Positions 10,408-18,452 of a DNA stretch of 64,000 nucleotides are shown piece by piece (position 1 is the first letter of the stretch; each line of letters begins with the position of its first letter). The notes below the pieces were generated by a model. That model saw only the letters and a program-made list of their open reading frames with translations, ran no database searches and had not been told where the DNA came from. The stretch spans positions 27,927 to 91,926 of the forward strand of contig CALMSO010000104.1 in assembly GCA_937872385.1 (NCBI GenBank), read 5' to 3'. Position numbers and translations under genes: made by a program. The DNA is from an uncultured Saprospiraceae bacterium (GTDB lineage Bacteria > Bacteroidota > Bacteroidia > Chitinophagales > Saprospiraceae).

Positions 10408-10464
10408 AAAGTATTGGGTACCTTTTTTAAGACATCCTACACAAAAACAAAAATACCCCGTCTG

Positions 10465-10495
10465 TGGTCTTCTCATGCAGGAGACCATTTTTTTT
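10465..10495 (+). terminator. Intrinsic terminator after the barrel gene
   Basis: A 9-bp stem (TGGTCTTCT pairing with AGGAGACCA, one G-U pair), loop CATGC, followed by a run of eight T. It lies 58 bp after the stop of the barrel gene and ahead of the acetyltransferase gene. Confidence 0.75.
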
Positions 10496-10568
10496 CTATC
10501 TTCCAATAAAAACCAGATATTTGCCACATTAAACTGATTCAACATCCTCACTTAATAGCCGGAACACC

Positions 10569-11018
10569 ATGGAAATTCGTATCCGAAAAGCAGTTAAAAC
10601 AGATATTCCTATCATTCACAACCTCGTGCGCGAACTCGCCATATATGAGCGAGCCGAAGAGCAGTTTGTAGCCACTCCCGAAGAGTACGAACGTGATTTT
10701 GATGACCAGATTTACCGTACTACCGTGGCCGAAGCAGATGGCAAAGTGGTGGGCATGACGCTGTCTTACATGGCTTATTCTACTTGGAAAGGGCGGATGC
10801 TCTATCTCGAAGATTTTGTCATCAACGAGGATTATCGGCGCTATGGTATCGGGCAAATGCTTTTCGATGCATTTCTGCAAGAAGCCCGCGAGGAGGGGTG
10901 CCGCCTTGTGAAATGGCAAGTGTTAGACTGGAATGAGCCCGCTCTGCGCTTTTATGAAAAAAATCAGGCGGTTATTGAAAAAGATTGGTGGAACGGGAAA
11001 ATATTTTTGCGCGAATAA
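10569..11018 (+). CDS. GNAT family N-acetyltransferase
   Basis: 149 aa, the full length of a single GNAT domain. The acetyl-CoA binding region is visible as LYLEDFVINEDYRRYGIGQMLF (motif A Q/RxxGxG/A, here R-R-Y-G-I-G) around residues 80-98, followed by the motif B part WQVLDWNEPALRFYEKN. The substrate cannot be told; close relatives include diamine/spermidine and amino acid N-acetyltransferases. It sits just upstream of the first copy of the duplicated glycosidase 5' segment and marks the left flank of the ancestral locus. Confidence 0.85.
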   Translation: MEIRIRKAVKTDIPIIHNLVRELAIYERAEEQFVATPEEYERDFDDQIYRTTVAEADGKVVGMTLSYMAYSTWKGRMLYLEDFVINEDYRRYGIGQMLFDAFLQEAREEGCRLVKWQVLDWNEPALRFYEKNQAVIEKDWWNGKIFLRE

Positions 11019-11044
11019 CCCAGCTTGGCATCATCGTCTTTATA

Positions 11045-11570
11045 CTTTCCAATTGACTTTGTGCTCGGATTTTACGAATTTGCAGGCACAAGCAACATTA
11101 TATGAAAAGGAAACAACCCGTCACCCGTTCGCTTTGCCCAATGCTTTTTTACCATTATGGCCTTGCTGCCTTGCTTTCACTGCTCGCTTGCACTTCGTCG
11201 CACCCCGACAGTGTTGCAGCTAAAGTATTGATAACCAATAATATGCCTACCCGAGACCAACTCATGTCCAACTGGCGGCAAAACCGTCAAATCCTGATTG
11301 TCTATGCCAGTCTCAACCCGGAAACTGCGGCCCGCTACGAACAACTCGCCCAACAGATGCGGGTGCGCGCGCGCTACGCCACGCTGGAAGTGAAACCCTG
11401 CTCGGCCGTAACCCCCGAAGACTGGCGCAGCAAAGCCATCCTGCTCATCGGCACCAAGCAGTCGAATGCGCTGCTGCAACGCATCTGGGCGAACATACCC
11501 ATGCAATTAAATAACAATGCAATAGTATTTGATAATCAAACATATAGCGATCCGGCTACCATAGCTATGC
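11045..11570 (+). repeat. Left copy of a 526-bp direct repeat flanking the island
   Basis: Identical to 18453-18978 at an offset of 7408 bp except for one base that I could find (t at 11099, g at 18507). It contains the upstream region and the first 156 codons of the glycosidase-like gene. Identity begins sharply at ctttccaattg and ends after gctatgc. Confidence 0.95.
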
Positions 11571-11593
11571 ATAGTAATTTGACTGATATGTAG
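11102..11593 (+). pseudogene. Truncated 5' copy of the glycosidase-like lipoprotein gene
   Basis: Encodes the first 156 residues of the protein at 18510-20846 unchanged, then leaves the repeat and ends after seven foreign residues (HSNLTDM). The lipoprotein signal is present but the catalytic C-terminal half is missing, so no glycosidase activity is expected. It is the by-product of whatever event placed the island here. The promoter candidate in the repeat (TTG at 11053-11055, then 19 nt, then a weak box ending TTTG at 11082) is shared with the full copy. Confidence 0.9.
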
Positions 11594-11697
11594 TTCAGGG
11601 GCTTGGAAAAAAATGCAAAATTTCTTGGTTGATAAAAAAAAACATATTAAATTTACCCTCATCAGTTTTGTAAAACATAAAACTAAGGAATTGAAAG

Positions 11698-11823
11698 ATG
11701 TTCCCAATTATTTCTGTGCGCTATAGTGTACTGTATTTTTTTTCATTTGCCTCAGTATTGGGTAGCGTCGCTCAAAAAGGCCACTGCGATATATCTGAGT
11801 CTCGGCAGATGAGAGATAGATGA
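11698..11823 (+). pseudogene. Possible signal-peptide fragment (41 aa)
   Basis: A short frame from ATG 11698 encodes a hydrophobic stretch SVLYFFSFASVLGSVAQ followed by KGHCDISESRQMRDR and a stop. The S-V-A-Q end is a typical Bacteroidota signal peptidase site, so this may be the N-terminus of a lost secreted protein or a small secreted peptide. It could equally be chance in AT-rich DNA. Confidence 0.3.
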
Positions 11824-11893
11824 CTTTGAAGGTGGCAATTCTTACCGAATTAAATTGTAGAAAACTCATTCATAAAACAAAGACCTATATAAC

Positions 11894-13465
11894 ATGAAAA
11901 AGCTAAGAACATCTTTATACACAATCTTTGTTGACTTAAAGGATAATCATGACTATTGCTTAATAGTTCATGGATATACTGGTGCAATTGATAAAATATC
12001 TGGCAGACTGGCTTCTAAATTAAAAAGAGGGCTAAGTTCAGACGAAATTGAAAATGGTATAGAAGAAAATTTACTCGATAGGCTCATCAATAGAGGCTAT
12101 GTGACAGATAAGACGCCATTGGAAGAAAAAGAGGTAGTAAAAAAAATGGCTCAAGCATTTCACAAAAGAGATAAACTACGAAAGAATTTCATGTTTTTAG
12201 TCGCATATGATTGTAATTTTAGATGCCCTTACTGCTTTGAAAATGCTGTCTCGAATAATGGGAAAGGTTGGTCAAAAAAAGTATTTACAAAGAATGCCGT
12301 GGACAAAGCCTTCGAAGCGATGACTGAATTCGAACCTAATAGACAGCTCCACAGTAATACAATTATCTTGTATGGTGGCGAGCCTCTTCTTGAACAAAAC
12401 CATGAAATTGTCAAGTACATTGTAGAGAAAGGGGTAAAAGAAGGATACAATTTCAGAGCTATAACAAATGGTTATGACTTAGATTGTTTTGAAAATCTTT
12501 TACATCCGAATAAAATAGGCGCTTTGCAAATCACTCTTGATGGAGTTAAAGAAAAACACAATAATAGAAGGACACACTATGAGCATGGTGATTCATTCGA
12601 TAAAATAATTAAAAATATCGCAATGGCTTTAAATCGTGACGTTAATGTGTCGGTCAGAATAAACACAGAGCTTAATAATTTTGATGATTTAATCAAAATA
12701 AAGGATTTATTTACTGAACTCAACTTTTTTGAAAATAAAAAACTTAGTGTTTATTCTGCATTAATTCATGGAGATAGTGATTTAAATTGCAATACTGTCA
12801 TGACATCATGTAGCCCCAGTATTAATAGCCAATTTGATTCAAGCGTCTATGATTATGAGATGGATCCATTCAAACAATATATTGATTTTGAAAAGGAAGA
12901 ATTAAAACACATAAATACTACTGAAAAAGTGCTATTCCATGATGACATTGAAAATGAAAATGATAATATGAGGACTATGAATCGAGGACTGTATATAAGG
13001 AAGTATTTCGATGCCATCAAAAATGATGAAACGATGAAGAGCATATCCTGCCAGGATTTTGGCATCAGGCAAAAAATAACTAAAGCATTGAAAACAAAGG
13101 GTTTAATTGACTTTCGCTCTGTTTTTTGTTCTGCTCAAACAGGTGAATTGATTTTTGATCCTTATGGTGACTTATACACATGCTGGGAAACAGTTGGTAT
13201 TGATCAATATAAAGTGGGGACATACAGAAACGGTATAAACTTTAATGAAGAAGAATTGGAAAACTGGTATGGACGAAACATAAGCACGACACCCGCTTGT
13301 AGCAAATGTAAATATGCATTTTTTTGTGGTGGTGGTTGCCAAGCTCATGCCCTTCAAGAAGGGCGAGGATTTAATTCCCCTTATTGCGATGGGTACCCAA
13401 AAATGTTTCATGAAGTAGTTTCCGACTGCTTTACTAAATTTGAAGAAACAACTCTTAATCATTAA
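11894..13465 (+). CDS. Radical SAM/SPASM peptide maturase
   Basis: 523 aa. The CxxxCxxC motif that binds the [4Fe-4S] cluster for SAM cleavage is C107, C111, C114 (YDCNFRCPYCFE); GGEP at 161-164 contacts SAM. The C-terminal SPASM region for auxiliary clusters has cysteines at 412, 430, 469, 472, 478, 482, 498 and 512, with the hallmark FCGGGCQAHA. Residues 1-95 precede the barrel and could recognise a leader peptide, which is not shown. SPASM enzymes modify peptides or proteins (sactipeptides, ranthipeptides, sulfatase activation, PqqE). No sulfatase is nearby, while a 71-aa Cys-containing peptide starts 26 bp downstream, so peptide maturation is the best reading. First gene of the island operon. 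Confidence 0.9.
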   Translation: MKKLRTSLYTIFVDLKDNHDYCLIVHGYTGAIDKISGRLASKLKRGLSSDEIENGIEENLLDRLINRGYVTDKTPLEEKEVVKKMAQAFHKRDKLRKNFMFLVAYDCNFRCPYCFENAVSNNGKGWSKKVFTKNAVDKAFEAMTEFEPNRQLHSNTIILYGGEPLLEQNHEIVKYIVEKGVKEGYNFRAITNGYDLDCFENLLHPNKIGALQITLDGVKEKHNNRRTHYEHGDSFDKIIKNIAMALNRDVNVSVRINTELNNFDDLIKIKDLFTELNFFENKKLSVYSALIHGDSDLNCNTVMTSCSPSINSQFDSSVYDYEMDPFKQYIDFEKEELKHINTTEKVLFHDDIENENDNMRTMNRGLYIRKYFDAIKNDETMKSISCQDFGIRQKITKALKTKGLIDFRSVFCSAQTGELIFDPYGDLYTCWETVGIDQYKVGTYRNGINFNEEELENWYGRNISTTPACSKCKYAFFCGGGCQAHALQEGRGFNSPYCDGYPKMFHEVVSDCFTKFEETTLNH

Positions 13466-13491
13466 TTTTTAAACCTTAAAATCCTTCTATT

Positions 13492-13707
13492 ATGAAAAAA
13501 AAGTCAAATTTAGAGAAGATGACAAAACTGCAAGGTCAAAGCGACGAGCTAATCTCATTCAACCATGAGTTGTATGATGAATTTACAATTCAAGAACTGG
13601 AGGAAAGACTGGAAACAAAACCTTGGATCTGTGGTGCATATGTTGAGCCTGTCTGCCCACAATTAGAGTGTGGTATTAACAATCCTGAGCAACCCAGCGT
13701 AGACTAA
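13492..13707 (+). CDS. Candidate ribosomal natural-product precursor peptide
   Basis: 71 aa, 26 bp after the radical SAM gene. Residues 1-43 are polar and helix-prone with an acidic patch (FTIQELEERLET at 31-42), like a leader peptide. Residues 44-71 differ in character: Pro44, Trp45, then Cys47, Cys55 and Cys60 amid aromatic and proline residues (PWICGAYVEPVCPQLECG), ending NNPEQPSVD. Three cysteines spaced 8 and 5 residues apart are suitable acceptors for thioether cross-links. No double-glycine site is present, so cleavage by the adjacent membrane protease is an attractive but unproved idea. I do not recognise a named precursor family. Confidence 0.7.
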   Translation: MKKKSNLEKMTKLQGQSDELISFNHELYDEFTIQELEERLETKPWICGAYVEPVCPQLECGINNPEQPSVD

Positions 13708-13995
13708 AAATAGCTCAGCGATTACACGAACAGAGGTGAGTCAGAGTATGCGGCAAAAAATCGATTACATAAAAATTGATAAATTTTATAAGTTTAATCA
13801 ATTCAAACGATTATCCTGACTAAAATATCATCTTATTGTTTTCATTTTTGTCACATACTCTCTTGCTCTTTTATGATAACATATTCTCAATGGGTACTTC
13901 ACTCTCTCATAGCACAGAGACACATGAGCTGCTGTACTTTTAAAGTCCTTGTCATTTTGGTATTTTTCAGCTCACAAAATAGTGCTTGCTAACCT
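13708..13995 (+). other. AT-rich spacer inside the island operon
   Basis: 288 bp between the peptide gene and the protease gene. Besides the 22-aa frame at 13924 there is a 23-codon frame from the ATG near 13760 without recognisable features. I see no hairpin with a T run, so transcription may continue through it. Confidence 0.4.
13924..13992 (+). CDS. Possible 22-aa hydrophobic micropeptide
   Basis: ATG 13924 to TAA 13992, ending 3 bp before the start of the protease gene. The product MSCCTFKVLVILVFFSSQNSAC is one hydrophobic segment with cysteines at both ends. It could be a translated leader coupled to the protease gene or simply chance; nothing beyond its position and composition supports it. 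Confidence 0.2.
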   Translation: MSCCTFKVLVILVFFSSQNSAC

Positions 13996-15183
13996 ATGGA
14001 AATGAAAATTTTTGAGGAAATAGAAATTAAAAAAATAGATACTGCAAGTATAAGTCAAGAGTATTTGTTGATGCATGGGGGAGCCTTCTTTCAAATTAGT
14101 GAGATGTTAGCTAATTTAATTAATTCTATAAAAAAAAATAATTTAAATCTTGAAACCGCTTTAATTGATTTTAACAAACAAAACGATCGAAAATTATCTC
14201 GTAAAAATTTCGAAGAAATTATTAATCAAATATTGTTACCAATTTTAAACAGTCATGACAAGAATCAAAGCCTGAATTCATTCAAATTTAGGAACACTAT
14301 AGTAGCAGCTCACCGATTGTCCCCAATAACCAGAATTTTGAAGCACCTATTTAATCCGTACCTAATTTATGTGCTTGTATCAATTTCTTTGCTTTTTTCA
14401 GTTGTTTTTTTAATAACCGACAATACGATTACTACTATTACGAGCCTACAATCTTCGTTGTTCATAGGCCTGCTGTTTTTTTTATCTGTTATTTTTCACG
14501 AGTTAGGTCATGCTTCTGCTTGCAAATATTATAATATTGAGCATGGGGATATTGGTTTTGCCGTATATTTCTATTTTCCAGTTTTTTATGCCGATGTATC
14601 GCAGGCATGGACGTTAGAAAGAAAGCAGAGGTTGATTATTGATTTTGGGGGCATTTATTTTCAACTTGTCTTTTTGATACCTATATTTATTATCTCTTTT
14701 ATCACTAATAGCGAATCAATAAATTTACTAATATATTCTATACTGATTTCCTTTCTTTTTGATATTAATCCTTTCTTTAAATTTGACGGTTATTGGTTCG
14801 TTTCGGATTTGTTAGGAATACCTAATTTGAGGCAGAAAACAAATGAAATACCTAGATTTTTAATAGCTAAATTTCTCAAAAAGAGCCAAACTAAGAAACC
14901 ATTTCTCTTTTCCTTAAGGGAAAAAGAAAAATACTTTTTCATATCATATGTCATTCTCGTCAACATTTTCTTTGTCTATATTTTCTTTTATCGGATACCA
15001 ATTCTTTTGTATTCGTTTTTTCAAACCATCCCAAGTCAAATAGCGGAAATATATGCTTTGTTAAGCGTAAACAGCATGCCTCTTGATAAAATAATGTTCT
15101 TGGTTATTCAAATAGCAATGTTCTTACTAATTGTATTTGTAATTTATAATGCCTTGAAGCGATTACTGGGTTACAAGTTTTAA
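13996..15183 (+). CDS. Membrane-embedded M50-type zinc metalloprotease
   Basis: 395 aa with about six or more membrane segments (for example 123-141, 153-168, 222-236, 243-256, 311-329, 365-385). The zinc motif HELGH is at 168-172 inside a membrane segment, and the third ligand is expected at D264 in NPFFKFDGYW (258-267), followed by LLGIPNL; this pairing is typical of the M50 branch that includes the peptide-processing protein YydH. Residues 1-90 are soluble and could form a PqqD-like winged-helix recognition domain, judging only from position. In the YydFGHIJ system an M50 protease matures a radical-SAM-modified peptide, so here it probably cleaves or exports the peptide at 13492. Confidence 0.85.
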   Translation: MEMKIFEEIEIKKIDTASISQEYLLMHGGAFFQISEMLANLINSIKKNNLNLETALIDFNKQNDRKLSRKNFEEIINQILLPILNSHDKNQSLNSFKFRNTIVAAHRLSPITRILKHLFNPYLIYVLVSISLLFSVVFLITDNTITTITSLQSSLFIGLLFFLSVIFHELGHASACKYYNIEHGDIGFAVYFYFPVFYADVSQAWTLERKQRLIIDFGGIYFQLVFLIPIFIISFITNSESINLLIYSILISFLFDINPFFKFDGYWFVSDLLGIPNLRQKTNEIPRFLIAKFLKKSQTKKPFLFSLREKEKYFFISYVILVNIFFVYIFFYRIPILLYSFFQTIPSQIAEIYALLSVNSMPLDKIMFLVIQIAMFLLIVFVIYNALKRLLGYKF

Positions 15184-15189
15184 AATATT

Positions 15190-16296
15190 ATGATTACATC
15201 GAAATTCTTTATCGTAAGAGAAGCTGATAAGATAACTTTGAGAGTTGTCTTATCGTCTTTTACAGTTGTCTTATTGTTCGTCACTTGGCAATACATAGCC
15301 CTTCAAAAAGTAAGAATTTATTTTCCTTACATTAACATAAGGAAATGTTTGGGGAAACAACATCAATACGAAATTTCAGACAGACATCCTTTTCATAGCT
15401 TGGCTGTCAGATATGAAGCTACCTTTTTCTTTTTTTTTCAGACAATTATATTAAAACTCTTGTTATTAATTATTCTTATCGTTTTTAAGCTACCCGCCAT
15501 TTTTTGTCAAACAGTAAACTATGTTGAAGGCGTAGTTGTCTGTAGTCAAACTCAAGCATCCTTAGAATACGTTAATATTGGTGTGATTAACACAACAACC
15601 GGGACAGTCACCGATAGAGAAGGCTATTTTAAATTGTATATCCCTCAGCATTTAAATGCTGAAAAAATAAATATTAGTTGTATAGGCTATAAAAATATTG
15701 TTCTTGATATAAATCAGGTTTTAAATAAAAAAACTGATTTTTCATTAGTGAAAGACATCTACAATATAGATGAAATTACTGTTTTGAGTAAGACAGGCGG
15801 TAAGTTTGAAACAATTGGAGCAAAATCTACATCGAAAAATATTGTAACTGGATGGTCTAACGGATCTGGCAAAGGTGGCGAAAGAGGCATTCTGATAGAC
15901 CTTAAAAAAGGAAAGTACTTGATTCGATCCGTCAATTTCCATGTAGCTAGAAATGATTTTGATAGTTTACTGTTAAGACTACATATTCGAAGACTTGAAA
16001 ATGAATTACCAAGTGAGGAAATTTTAAAGGAAAATGTTTTTATTCTTGTTAAAGAAGAAAAAGGATGGATATCAAATGATATTACTCACCTCAATGTAAC
16101 CATCAATCAACCAGTGGTGGCCAGCATTGAATGGTTGAAACAATGGGGGAATACTAACCAAAGCGCCTTCTTGATTTCTAGTAATTACCTTTCAGGCACA
16201 CTTTACTTTAAAGAGGCTAGTGACGACAGGTGGCATTTTAAGAAAAGGTTCAGTCCAAGTATTTATCTGACTTTAGAATCATTAAACGATGAATAA
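15190..16296 (+). CDS. Exported CarboxypepD-regulatory-like protein, N-terminus fused or frameshifted
   Basis: As read, 368 aa. Residues about 110-185 are a carboxypeptidase-regulatory-like beta-sandwich (VEGVVVCSQTQASLEYVNIG, then GYFKLYIP), as found at the start of many Bacteroidota surface proteins; the rest (to 368) is unrecognised. A perfect signal peptide lies at residues 80-107 but has no start in this frame. An ATG at 15413 in another frame begins MKLPFSFFF and would join the signal peptide if the nine-T run at 15430-15438 had ten T. The upstream 75 residues, with one membrane segment (VVLSSFTVVLLFVTWQYIAL), may then be a separate small membrane protein. Slippage, a real mutation or a sequencing error are all possible. 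Confidence 0.6.
   Translation: MITSKFFIVREADKITLRVVLSSFTVVLLFVTWQYIALQKVRIYFPYINIRKCLGKQHQYEISDRHPFHSLAVRYEATFFFFFQTIILKLLLLIILIVFKLPAIFCQTVNYVEGVVVCSQTQASLEYVNIGVINTTTGTVTDREGYFKLYIPQHLNAEKINISCIGYKNIVLDINQVLNKKTDFSLVKDIYNIDEITVLSKTGGKFETIGAKSTSKNIVTGWSNGSGKGGERGILIDLKKGKYLIRSVNFHVARNDFDSLLLRLHIRRLENELPSEEILKENVFILVKEEKGWISNDITHLNVTINQPVVASIEWLKQWGNTNQSAFLISSNYLSGTLYFKEASDDRWHFKKRFSPSIYLTLESLNDE
15430..15438 (+). other. Nine-T run, likely frameshift or slippage site
   Basis: One extra T here would connect the ATG at 15413 (MKLPFSFFF) to the hydrophobic core and cleavage site (LPAIFCQ) of the protein at 15190-16296, and would end the upstream frame near 15489. Homopolymers of this length are known sites of polymerase slippage and of sequencing error. 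Confidence 0.5.
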
Positions 16297-18253
16297 TGTA
16301 ATATTAGAGCAGAATGATTTTTTTGCCCATTACATCGAACAGTTAAGCATCGCCCCTTCAATCAAGAAGGCACTTCTATCTGCTAAACAGGGCGATTATG
16401 ATTTCTATGCCATTTATCCATACTTGTTTATAGACCCTTTTGCATCATATGTAGATGCTAGTAGAGCAAAAATACTTTCTACGTCATGCTTTCTGTACTT
16501 TAACTACTTGACTATTAATGACGCTTTGTTTGACCGTAAAGATAACGATTTATTGAAAAACTTTCAAGTTCTAAATTTTTGCAGTGAAGAGTCCATTAAG
16601 TTACTATGTAACCTTTTTGACTCTGACTCCGTTTTTTGGGATTTATGGTACAAAAGAAAGAGCAAGTATGCTAAATCTCTAGAAATAGAAAGAAGGGTTG
16701 AAATATCTAGTGAGCAGGAATATTTTGAATTGGCTGATTCAAAGAGTGAGATGGGCAAGGCGGCACTGGATGCATTGTACGTTTTGTCTAACAAAGTGCC
16801 TGAGAAAGAATATAACTTTTTATTAAAATCGTATAAATATTTCTCTATTGCAAGTCAGATAGTTGACGATATTCAAGACTTCGAAGAAGATTTTTTAAAT
16901 AGGCAACAAAATTTTATACTGGGTATAGCCAAAAAAGACTTATCTCTCCATAGTATTTATGTCAATACTAAAAATTTAAAATCATATTTATATTCATCAG
17001 ATTTGGCTTATACATATTATGCAAAAGCAAAAAAATACTTTCAAAAATCTTTACGATATGCTGCCAAAGGTGGAGCTAGTAGGTGGTACAAAGTAGTAGA
17101 AAAGCAAAAATTAAAAAACGATACCCGGGTTGATACTTTAATTGGGTTTAGAAAAGTCAATGAATATAAGACTAAATTAAAACAAAAAAATTTGGGCAAA
17201 ATCGTAATTCTCCCAAAATACAGTGAAGTCAAAGATAGAACCATCAGAGATGGGTTAATCTCAATTTATAAAGAGCACAATTCTAATTACATAGATTTAA
17301 AACATTTAATGTATTTAAGCAGATCCGAACACTTTACATTAAAGAATACTATACTAGTAGGAGAGGTTTTTCAAATTGCTTTAGTTACTGATATTTTAAT
17401 TGACTTACAGCTTTCATTAGGTGTTGACCTTAGGTTACTCATAAATGATAATATTAAATTTATCAAAAGTAAAAGATTGAAAAAAGGTATCCGGGCATGG
17501 AACTATTTTTCGACTATAAATGAAGTTGCTCCAGACATTGATGACTTAGGTCAGATTCTTCAAGTTTTAAAAAAAACTGGAACTAATGAAAAATACATAA
17601 AACAATATTGTCTTCCTTTAATTGATTTTGCCATAGACAATTGTTTTGATTCAAATTATAGTTTTTATACTTGGTTAGTCCCTAAAAAGCATTTAAATGA
17701 AATTCAAGCTAAACAAAAACAGTTTAATACTGAAAAATGGGGGACTGGACCAGATACTGAAGTTGTTGCAAACTTCATATACTCGTTAATGCTAATAGAT
17801 GGTATCACCTATAAATATGTAATTGAAAGTTCATTGAATTTTTTAATAAGCCAACAACATGCCGAAGGGTTTTGGGCTAGCAGATGGTACTATGGAAACT
17901 ATTACGGCACATATGTATGTCTTAGATCCTTACTCATGCATTCAAAAGGCAATAATGTTGATTTGATTACTAAATCTTTTCAATATATTTTAAATTCACA
18001 AAATGATGATGGTGGCTGGGGACAAGTATCAGGTAAATCAGATCCACTTAATACTGCTTTCTGTATTATTACATTAAAATTATTAGATTGTTACAATTCT
18101 GAAACGTCAATAATGAAAGGTAAGAATTATTTAATTGAAAGTGTAAACAGTGAAAATAAATGGGAAGCTGTGAATTTCATTAAGCCTAGAATCAATGATC
18201 CTTACAGAAGCTCGACACTGACAACAGCCTATGTGCTAAAAGCGCTCTCATAG
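16289..18253 (+). CDS. Two-domain terpene synthase/cyclase-like protein
   Basis: 654 aa; overlaps the preceding gene by 8 bp. The N-terminal half resembles all-alpha polyprenyl synthases: a first Asp pair in NDALFD (D78, D82) and a second Asp-rich motif in ASQIVDDIQDFEED (D193, D194, D197), the usual place for Mg-diphosphate binding. The C-terminal half resembles the alpha-barrel of squalene-hopene and class II diterpene cyclases: an acid motif DIDD at 416-419 (DxDD), GPDTEV at 487-492, and QW-like repeats at 521-532 and 571-577 (QNDDGGWG). The first Asp motif is weak. Expected roles are prenyl chain formation and protonation-driven cyclisation, or prenylation of the peptide. Function in this setting is unknown. 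Confidence 0.7.
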   Translation: MNNVILEQNDFFAHYIEQLSIAPSIKKALLSAKQGDYDFYAIYPYLFIDPFASYVDASRAKILSTSCFLYFNYLTINDALFDRKDNDLLKNFQVLNFCSEESIKLLCNLFDSDSVFWDLWYKRKSKYAKSLEIERRVEISSEQEYFELADSKSEMGKAALDALYVLSNKVPEKEYNFLLKSYKYFSIASQIVDDIQDFEEDFLNRQQNFILGIAKKDLSLHSIYVNTKNLKSYLYSSDLAYTYYAKAKKYFQKSLRYAAKGGASRWYKVVEKQKLKNDTRVDTLIGFRKVNEYKTKLKQKNLGKIVILPKYSEVKDRTIRDGLISIYKEHNSNYIDLKHLMYLSRSEHFTLKNTILVGEVFQIALVTDILIDLQLSLGVDLRLLINDNIKFIKSKRLKKGIRAWNYFSTINEVAPDIDDLGQILQVLKKTGTNEKYIKQYCLPLIDFAIDNCFDSNYSFYTWLVPKKHLNEIQAKQKQFNTEKWGTGPDTEVVANFIYSLMLIDGITYKYVIESSLNFLISQQHAEGFWASRWYYGNYYGTYVCLRSLLMHSKGNNVDLITKSFQYILNSQNDDGGWGQVSGKSDPLNTAFCIITLKLLDCYNSETSIMKGKNYLIESVNSENKWEAVNFIKPRINDPYRSSTLTTAYVLKALS

Positions 18254-18256
18254 GTT

Positions 18257-18334
18257 TGATTAACAGTGCAAAAGAATTAAGACAAGAGAAGGCCGCTGGC
18301 TTGAATTTACCAAGCATAGTACAATTTAAGTAAC
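18257..18334 (+). pseudogene. Possible C-terminal remnant of a lost gene
   Basis: A short frame reads INSAKELRQEKAAGLNLP and then SIVQFK and stop. Its richer codon use differs from the AT-rich island genes and it looks like the tail of a protein, but it has no start codon of its own other than TTG at 18257. It may be a scar of the recombination that formed the island. Confidence 0.25.
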
Positions 18335-18430
18335 GGGCATTGTTATTTGGAAAGGATTTTATATTTTGATAATGAGTAGTTTGTGATTTTTTACACTTAG
18401 AATAATTGTGTCCGGGTGCTTAGCACTTGC
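18328..18430. repeat. ~100-bp imperfect inverted-repeat unit (copy 1)
   Basis: Begins AAGTAACGGGCATTGTTATT and ends with a partly complementary segment before GCACTTGC. The same start motif, with small changes, appears at 40903, 58796 and (reversed) at 58899 and 59068. Confidence 0.4.
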
Positions 18431-18452
18431 AAATTGAAACTACTCCGTTTTT

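Larger units (their letters stand above)
11571..18452. mobile_element. AT-rich inserted island with a peptide-maturation gene cluster
   Basis: The 6.9 kb between the two 526-bp direct repeats is visibly far richer in A+T, also in its genes, than the flanking DNA, and it breaks the 5'-3' continuity of the glycosidase gene on the left while leaving an intact copy on the right. It carries five main genes, all on the plus strand: radical SAM/SPASM enzyme, small Cys-containing peptide, M50-type protease, a CarboxypepD-regulatory-like exported protein and a terpene-cyclase-like protein. I see no integrase, transposase or terminal inverted repeats, so the element has no recognisable mobility gene of its own. 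Its structure fits single-crossover integration of a circular molecule. Confidence 0.8.

Noticed and set aside
16289..18253. LanC-like lanthionine cyclase
   Set aside because: The alpha-barrel half lacks the Cys-His zinc ligands expected for LanC, while QW-like repeats and DxDD point to terpene cyclases.
11571..18452. Integrative element with an integrase or transposon ends
   Set aside because: No recombinase gene, tRNA target or terminal inverted repeat could be found at the borders; the long direct repeats explain the structure better.
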